DNA from: Sphingobacteriaceae bacterium
GTDB lineage: Bacteria > Bacteroidota > Bacteroidia > B-17B0 > Aurantibacillaceae
DNA length: 64,000 nt
Assembly: GCA_002319075.1 (NCBI GenBank)
Contig: NVQB01000001.1
Location: 2,418,001-2,482,000 of the forward strand
Direction of reading: 5' to 3'
Below the pieces are notes generated by a model, which saw only the letters and a program-made list of their open reading frames with translations, was not told where the DNA came from and searched no databases. Positions 59,960-64,000 of the stretch are shown here, one piece after another; the stretch's first letter is position 1; every line of letters begins with the position of its first letter. The translations under genes were made by a program, and so were the position numbers.

Positions 59960-61507
59960 ATGATATATATGAAAGTTGGAATCCCAGCGGAACTATTTCC
60001 TGATGAATTAAGAGTTGCGGCAACCCCAAAAACTGTAAAACGACTTCAAAAACAAGGATTTGAAGTACAGATCCAGCACAACGCTGGAAAAAAAGCAAAT
60101 TTTTCGGATAAAGAGTTTGAAGAAGCCGGTGCTAAAATAGTGCAGACTGCTGAACAGATTTATGCAAATTCAGATATTGTGCTTAAAGTTAAAGAGCCTA
60201 CCATTCCAGAAATTGAGATGATGCGCGAAGGTTTGGTTTTGCTGAGCTACTTATGGCCGGCACAAAATCAGGCATTACTTCAAAAATTAGCGGATAAAAA
60301 AGTAAATGCTGTGGCTATGGATGCGATTCCCCGCATTTCGAGAGCACAGAAAATGGACGTTCTTTCTTCTATGGCGAACATAGCGGGTTACAGAGCAGTG
60401 GTGGAAGGCGCTTACCATTTCGGAAGATTTTTAAACGGACAAATTACTGCGGCGGGAAAAGTAGAACCTGCAAAAGTTTTAGTGATTGGCGCTGGTGTGG
60501 CGGGTTTAGCGGCATTAGGAGCGGCAAATTCATTGGGTGCTATTGTGAGAGCTTTCGATACCCGTAAAGAAGTAGCAGAACAAATTGAATCTATGGGCGC
60601 CACTTTTCTCACCGTTGAACTGGAAGAAGACGGCGCAACATCATCGGGCTACTCTAAAGAAATGAGTAAAGAATTTATTGATGCAGAAATGCTTTTGTTT
60701 AAAGAGCAGGCTGCTGAAGTAGATATTATTATAACAACGGCACAAATTCCTGGCAAACCAGCGCCTAAGCTGATTCTTGATTATCATGTGGCCGCTATGA
60801 AGCCTGGATCTGTAATTGTGGATCTTGCAGCTTCTTCTGGTGGAAATTGTGTGCTCACAAAACCAGGAGAGGTTTATACAACCGATAATGGTGTTACCAT
60901 TGTTGGTAAGCTGAGTCAACTACCAAGTCAGGCATCACAACTTTACGGAAACAATCTTTGTCATTTATTAGATGACATGGGCAAAGCCGACAAGTTTAAA
61001 ATTGATATGGAAGACGCGGTGGTTTCCAGAGCAATGGTGACGCATGATGGCAAGATCAATTGGCCACCCGCACCTCTTCCCGTAAGTCCTGCAAAACCAA
61101 AAGTCTCAGCGGCTGTTACGGCAGAGAACGAAAAAGCTTCTGAAGCTCAAAAAATAAAAAAGCAAGCGACTTCCATGGCAATACGTTTAACCTTTATAGG
61201 ATTGCTTTTGTTATTGTTAGGGCAGTTTGCTCCGGCTGAATTTATGCAACATTTCACCGTGTTTGTGTTATCGGTATTTATCGGCTGGCAAGTTATATGG
61301 AATGTATCCCATTCTTTACATACACCTTTAATGGCCGTTACCAACGCCATTAGTGGTATCATCATCGTGGGAGGTTTATTACAAACCAACGATGATTTTT
61401 CAAGTCCGATGACTATTCTGGCCTTTCTCGCTATTTTGGTTGCCAGCATTAATATTGTCGGAGGATTTGTAGTGACACGTCGTATGTTGAACATGTTTAA
61501 AAAATAA
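59960..61507 (+). CDS. pntA: NAD(P) transhydrogenase subunit alpha (PntA)
   Basis: A 515-residue subunit of the proton-translocating transhydrogenase, which exchanges hydride between NADH and NADP. The N-terminal NAD-binding domain (about residues 1 to 380) starts with [23 protein letters not shown] and contains [30 protein letters not shown], the dinucleotide motif. [20 protein letters not shown] is a family mark (here [12 protein letters not shown]). A linker at residues about 375 to 410 is Ala/Glu/Lys rich, and four membrane helices complete the C-terminus, as in the fused E. coli-type alpha chain. pntB follows after 11 bases. A second ATG 9 bases inside is an alternative start. Confidence 0.95.
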   Translation: MIYMKVGIPAELFPDELRVAATPKTVKRLQKQGFEVQIQHNAGKKANFSDKEFEEAGAKIVQTAEQIYANSDIVLKVKEPTIPEIEMMREGLVLLSYLWPAQNQALLQKLADKKVNAVAMDAIPRISRAQKMDVLSSMANIAGYRAVVEGAYHFGRFLNGQITAAGKVEPAKVLVIGAGVAGLAALGAANSLGAIVRAFDTRKEVAEQIESMGATFLTVELEEDGATSSGYSKEMSKEFIDAEMLLFKEQAAEVDIIITTAQIPGKPAPKLILDYHVAAMKPGSVIVDLAASSGGNCVLTKPGEVYTTDNGVTIVGKLSQLPSQASQLYGNNLCHLLDDMGKADKFKIDMEDAVVSRAMVTHDGKINWPPAPLPVSPAKPKVSAAVTAENEKASEAQKIKKQATSMAIRLTFIGLLLLLLGQFAPAEFMQHFTVFVLSVFIGWQVIWNVSHSLHTPLMAVTNAISGIIIVGGLLQTNDDFSSPMTILAFLAILVASINIVGGFVVTRRMLNMFKK

Positions 61508-61518
61508 GAAAAGAGAGT

Positions 61519-62916
61519 ATGGAAATTGGAATTCAAACAGCAGCGTATTTATTCGCAAGTATCTTATTTATTTTAAGTTTAGGTAGTTTGTCCTCGCAGG
61601 AATCTGCAAAACGCGGTGTACTTTATGGTATCATTGGAATGGTGATCGCTATTTTAGCAACTGTTCTCGGAGCGGGTGTTCATGGACAAATCTATATCAT
61701 TGCAGCCATAGCCATTGCCTCTGTTATTGGTTTATTATTAGCTCGCAAAGTAGAGATGACCTCTATGCCTCAGCTGGTAGCAATTCTTCATAGCTTTGTG
61801 GGACTGGCAGCAGTACTTGTAGGTTTTGGCTCTTACCTCGATCCGCATACCCATATGCTTACGGGAACAGAAAGAACTATCCACTTAGTAGAAGTTTTTG
61901 TGGGTGTATTTATTGGAGCTCTTACTTTTACCGGATCTATCATTGCCTGGGGCAAGCTCGAAGGCAAAGTAAGAAGCAAACCTTTGTTATATCCTGGCCG
62001 CCATTTTGTAAATATTATTATGGTAGTTGCCAGTATAGTGTTGGGCGTGTTGTTCGCTAATGCCGAAGGAACAAGCGGAATGACGCAGTTATGCATTATG
62101 ACTGCTATTTCAGGATTTGTAGGTGTGATGTTGGTTATGGCTATTGGTGGTGCAGACATGCCGGTGGTGGTTTCTATGTTGAATTCTTATTCCGGTTGGG
62201 CCGCATCAGCTGCGGGTTTTATGCTTGGAAACGATTTACTGATTGTTACAGGCGCATTGGTAGGTAGCTCAGGTGCTATTCTTTCTATCATTATGTGTGA
62301 AGCAATGAACCGTTCTTTCTTCTCTGTTATTTTAGGTGGATTTGGAAATGCACCTGCTGCAAGTGGCGATGCAAAAGCTATTGAAGGAGAAGTAACTTCT
62401 GTGAGTCATGAAGAGGTTGCTGACTTATTGAAGGAGGCAAAATCTGTAGTAATTGTTCCTGGGTATGGAATGGCTGTTGCAAAAGCGCAGTATCCTATTT
62501 TTGAGATGGTACAACGTTTACGCAAAGCGGGTAAAAAAGTGAGATTCGCTATTCACCCAGTGGCAGGGCGTTTACCTGGACATATGAACGTGCTATTAGC
62601 GGAAGCAAATGTACCTTATGATATTGTTTTAGAAATGGATGAGATCAACGAAGATCTTCCGGAAACAGATGTAGTAATGGTTATTGGGGCTAACGACGTT
62701 GTAAATCCTGGTGCACAGGATGATCCCTCAAGTCCTATTTACGGAATGCCTGTAATAGAAGCATGGAAAGCAGAAAAAGTAATTGTGATGAAACGTTCTA
62801 TGTCTGTGGGATATGCGGGTGTTGAGAATCCTTTGTTCTACAAATCAAATGCAGAAATGCTTTACGGCGATGCTAAAGAGAGCGTTGAGAAAATTTTAGG
62901 CTTTCTAAAAGCTTAA
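61519..62916 (+). CDS. pntB: NAD(P) transhydrogenase subunit beta (PntB)
   Basis: A 465-residue beta subunit with about nine N-terminal membrane helices ([19 protein letters not shown] and following) and a C-terminal NADP-binding domain. The latter contains [48 protein letters not shown] and [29 protein letters not shown], all highly conserved motifs of the family, ending [25 protein letters not shown]. It lies 11 bases downstream of pntA and forms one operon with it. A terminator-like inverted repeat with an embedded repeat array starts 20 bases after the stop. Confidence 0.96.
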   Translation: MEIGIQTAAYLFASILFILSLGSLSSQESAKRGVLYGIIGMVIAILATVLGAGVHGQIYIIAAIAIASVIGLLLARKVEMTSMPQLVAILHSFVGLAAVLVGFGSYLDPHTHMLTGTERTIHLVEVFVGVFIGALTFTGSIIAWGKLEGKVRSKPLLYPGRHFVNIIMVVASIVLGVLFANAEGTSGMTQLCIMTAISGFVGVMLVMAIGGADMPVVVSMLNSYSGWAASAAGFMLGNDLLIVTGALVGSSGAILSIIMCEAMNRSFFSVILGGFGNAPAASGDAKAIEGEVTSVSHEEVADLLKEAKSVVIVPGYGMAVAKAQYPIFEMVQRLRKAGKKVRFAIHPVAGRLPGHMNVLLAEANVPYDIVLEMDEINEDLPETDVVMVIGANDVVNPGAQDDPSSPIYGMPVIEAWKAEKVIVMKRSMSVGYAGVENPLFYKSNAEMLYGDAKESVEKILGFLKA

Positions 62917-62935
62917 TTTAAATAGTTTGAAATAG

Positions 62936-63331
62936 AAAAGAGGCTGTCAAAACTACGCATCTTATGACGTGTCACATCGAACGTAGTCTGGATGGTTGTG
63001 AAGGCAGCGGGGTAAGTCGTTCTCGACTACGCTCGAACTGACATCTGCTTGACTACGCTCGAACTGAGATCTGCTTGACTACGCTCGAACTGACATCCGC
63101 TTGACTACGCTCGAACTGACATCTGCTTGAGTACGCTCGAACTGACATCTGCTTGACTATGCTCTAACTGACATCTGCTTGACTACGCTCGAACTGAGAT
63201 CTGCTTGACTACGCTCGAACTGACATCCGCTTGACTATGCTCGAACTGACATCTGCTTGACTATGCTCGAACTGACATCTGCTTGACTATGCTCGAACTG
63301 ACATCTACTCGACTCGGTGACAACCTCTTTT
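62936..63331. repeat. Inverted repeat flanking the tandem array (split terminator)
   Basis: AAAAGAGGCTGTCA at 62936-62949 pairs with TGACAACCTCTTTT at 63318-63331 in 13 of 14 positions, and a T run follows on the right. This looks like a terminator stem whose loop contains the 26-base array. It lies 20 bases after pntB and 24 bases before the end of the converging fdhA gene, so it would serve both. Confidence 0.6.
63025..63310. repeat. Eleven-unit 26-bp tandem array
   Basis: Eleven contiguous units of 26 bases, each beginning GACTACGCTCGAACTGACAT (with small changes such as TATGC, GAGATC, CATCCG). Units start at 63025, 63051, and so on to 63285, with a partial unit at 63311. Units 2-3 (GAGATC then CATCCG) recur as units 7-8, which suggests a five-unit duplication. 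There is no spacer, so it is not CRISPR. It lies inside the pntB terminator-like inverted repeat. Confidence 0.92.
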
Positions 63332-63354
63332 TATTTATTCGAAAATAGATCTTA

Positions 63355-64000
63355 TTAATTTTTGATCATGCCATGCGGATCAATCACAAATTTTTTTGCG
63401 GCGCCCTTATCAAAATCGTGATACCCGCGAACGGAATCCTTTAAGGAAATGACTTCCACGTTTACGGCTTTTGCAATTTCAATCTTACCATATAAAATGG
63501 CATTCATCAATTGTCTATGGTATTTCATAACCGGACATTGACCTGTATGGATAGAGTGAGACTTTGCCCATCCTAAACCAATACGTATGCTTAAGCTACC
63601 TTTTTTAGCAGCTTCGTCTTTTGCACCAGGATCGCCCGTTACATATAAACCCGGAATTCCTAAAGAACCGCCAGCACGTGTAACTTCCATGATGGAATTT
63701 AAAACGGTAGCAGGTTGTTCTTCTCCGCTGTCGTGTCCGTGTCCCTTTGCTTCAAAGCCTACACAGTCTACGGCACAATCTACTTCCGGTATGCCGACAA
63801 TAGCAGCTATCTGATCTCCCAAAGGAATATCTTTTTTCAGATCGATAATTTCACAACCAAAACTTTGCGCCTGCGTTAAACGCTCGTCGATCATATCGCC
63901 AACAATCACTACTGCAGCTCCCAACAAATGACAAGAGGCGGCACAGGCGAGGCCTACAGGACCCGCACCAGCAATGTAAACAATACTTCCCGGACCAACA
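63355..64000 (-). CDS. fdhA: Glutathione-independent formaldehyde dehydrogenase, C-terminal part
   Basis: The last 214 residues of a zinc-dependent medium-chain dehydrogenase whose start is beyond the right edge. The cofactor motif AGAGPVGLACAASCHLLGAAVVIVGD is at the left of the visible part, followed by VDCAVDCVGFEAKGHGHDSGEEQPATVLNSIMEVT and GLGWAKSHSIHTGQCPVMKYHRQLMNAI, which match Pseudomonas putida-type formaldehyde dehydrogenase. It oxidises formaldehyde to formate with NAD bound tightly and needs no glutathione. The catalytic zinc ligands would lie in the missing N-terminal part. An alternative is another member of the zinc alcohol dehydrogenase family with the same tail. Confidence 0.9.
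   Translation of the reverse strand, partial: VGPGSIVYIAGAGPVGLACAASCHLLGAAVVIVGDMIDERLTQAQSFGCEIIDLKKDIPLGDQIAAIVGIPEVDCAVDCVGFEAKGHGHDSGEEQPATVLNSIMEVTRAGGSLGIPGLYVTGDPGAKDEAAKKGSLSIRIGLGWAKSHSIHTGQCPVMKYHRQLMNAILYGKIEIAKAVNVEVISLKDSVRGYHDFDKGAAKKFVIDPHGMIKN

Noticed and set aside
63025-63310. CRISPR array
   Set aside because: Units are directly contiguous at 26 bases with no spacers, and no cas genes are present.

Overview
The window is a 64 kb piece of a Bacteroidota chromosome. Four things point there: AT-rich DNA; start regions without strong Shine-Dalgarno sequences, often preceded by the Bacteroidota -7 element TAnnTTTG; several type IX secretion (T9SS) components (two PorT copies, PorZ, a PorG/DUF6089-like barrel); and many SusD-free lipoproteins, carboxypeptidase-regulatory-domain proteins and a SDR-type threonine dehydrogenase typical of the phylum. 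Order and family cannot be fixed from sequence alone. Homogentisate dioxygenase, PntAB and a glutathione-independent formaldehyde dehydrogenase suggest an aerobic heterotroph. Nearly all of it is core chromosome; no prophage, integrase, transposase or CRISPR array was seen.

Layout: 1-8.6 kb: Mrp tail, a tandem family of three acidic-signal lipoproteins, a lipoprotein, threonine dehydrogenase with an outer-membrane barrel, TrhO, HmgA. 8.6-24 kb: TrpS, a COG2509 flavoprotein, two tandem PorT genes, PanD, a flippase-like membrane protein overlapping RfaE2, LptD, a SPOR-tailed amidase, an S46 dipeptidyl-peptidase, an OmpA protein, a DUF2142 membrane protein. 24-29.2 kb: three 120-bp repeats, tRNA-Arg(CCG), porZ-recO, a leaderless orphan gene, rpmH. 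29.3-43 kb: ABC exporter, AsmA-like protein, MurI, PorG-like barrel, MFS, thioredoxin-like protein, OmpA lipoprotein, MscL, a phosphate porin plus PiT transporter with shared Pho-box-like repeats. 43-54.9 kb: M3 peptidase, FtsE, a TPR protein/outer-membrane barrel pair, a catalytically empty ALDH-like protein, MlaE-MlaF. 54.9-64 kb: MepB-like protein, ABC-F protein, a small protein/frameshifted nucleotidyltransferase pair, MORN protein, TrmD, PntA-PntB, an 11-unit 26-bp array lodged inside a terminator-like inverted repeat, and the C-terminal part of FdhA.

Functionally the window is dominated by envelope work: lipid A and LPS export (RfaE2, LptD, MlaE/F, AsmA-like), peptidoglycan (MurI, amidase, OmpA proteins, FtsE), T9SS and outer-membrane transport.

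The most interesting points for follow-up are: the recently duplicated porT pair, neither copy of which has a usable ATG/GTG/TTG after its apparent promoter; recurrent leaderless start architecture (TAnnTTTG 3-8 nt before ATG); the Pho-box-like 11-bp-period repeats in front of both phosphate genes; the 50-aa protein/nucleotidyltransferase two-gene module with a probable 5-bp contraction; and a dispersed REP-like motif that both forms the tandem array and has been absorbed in frame into the ABC-F linker. I did not find a clear wholly new defence or biosynthetic system.
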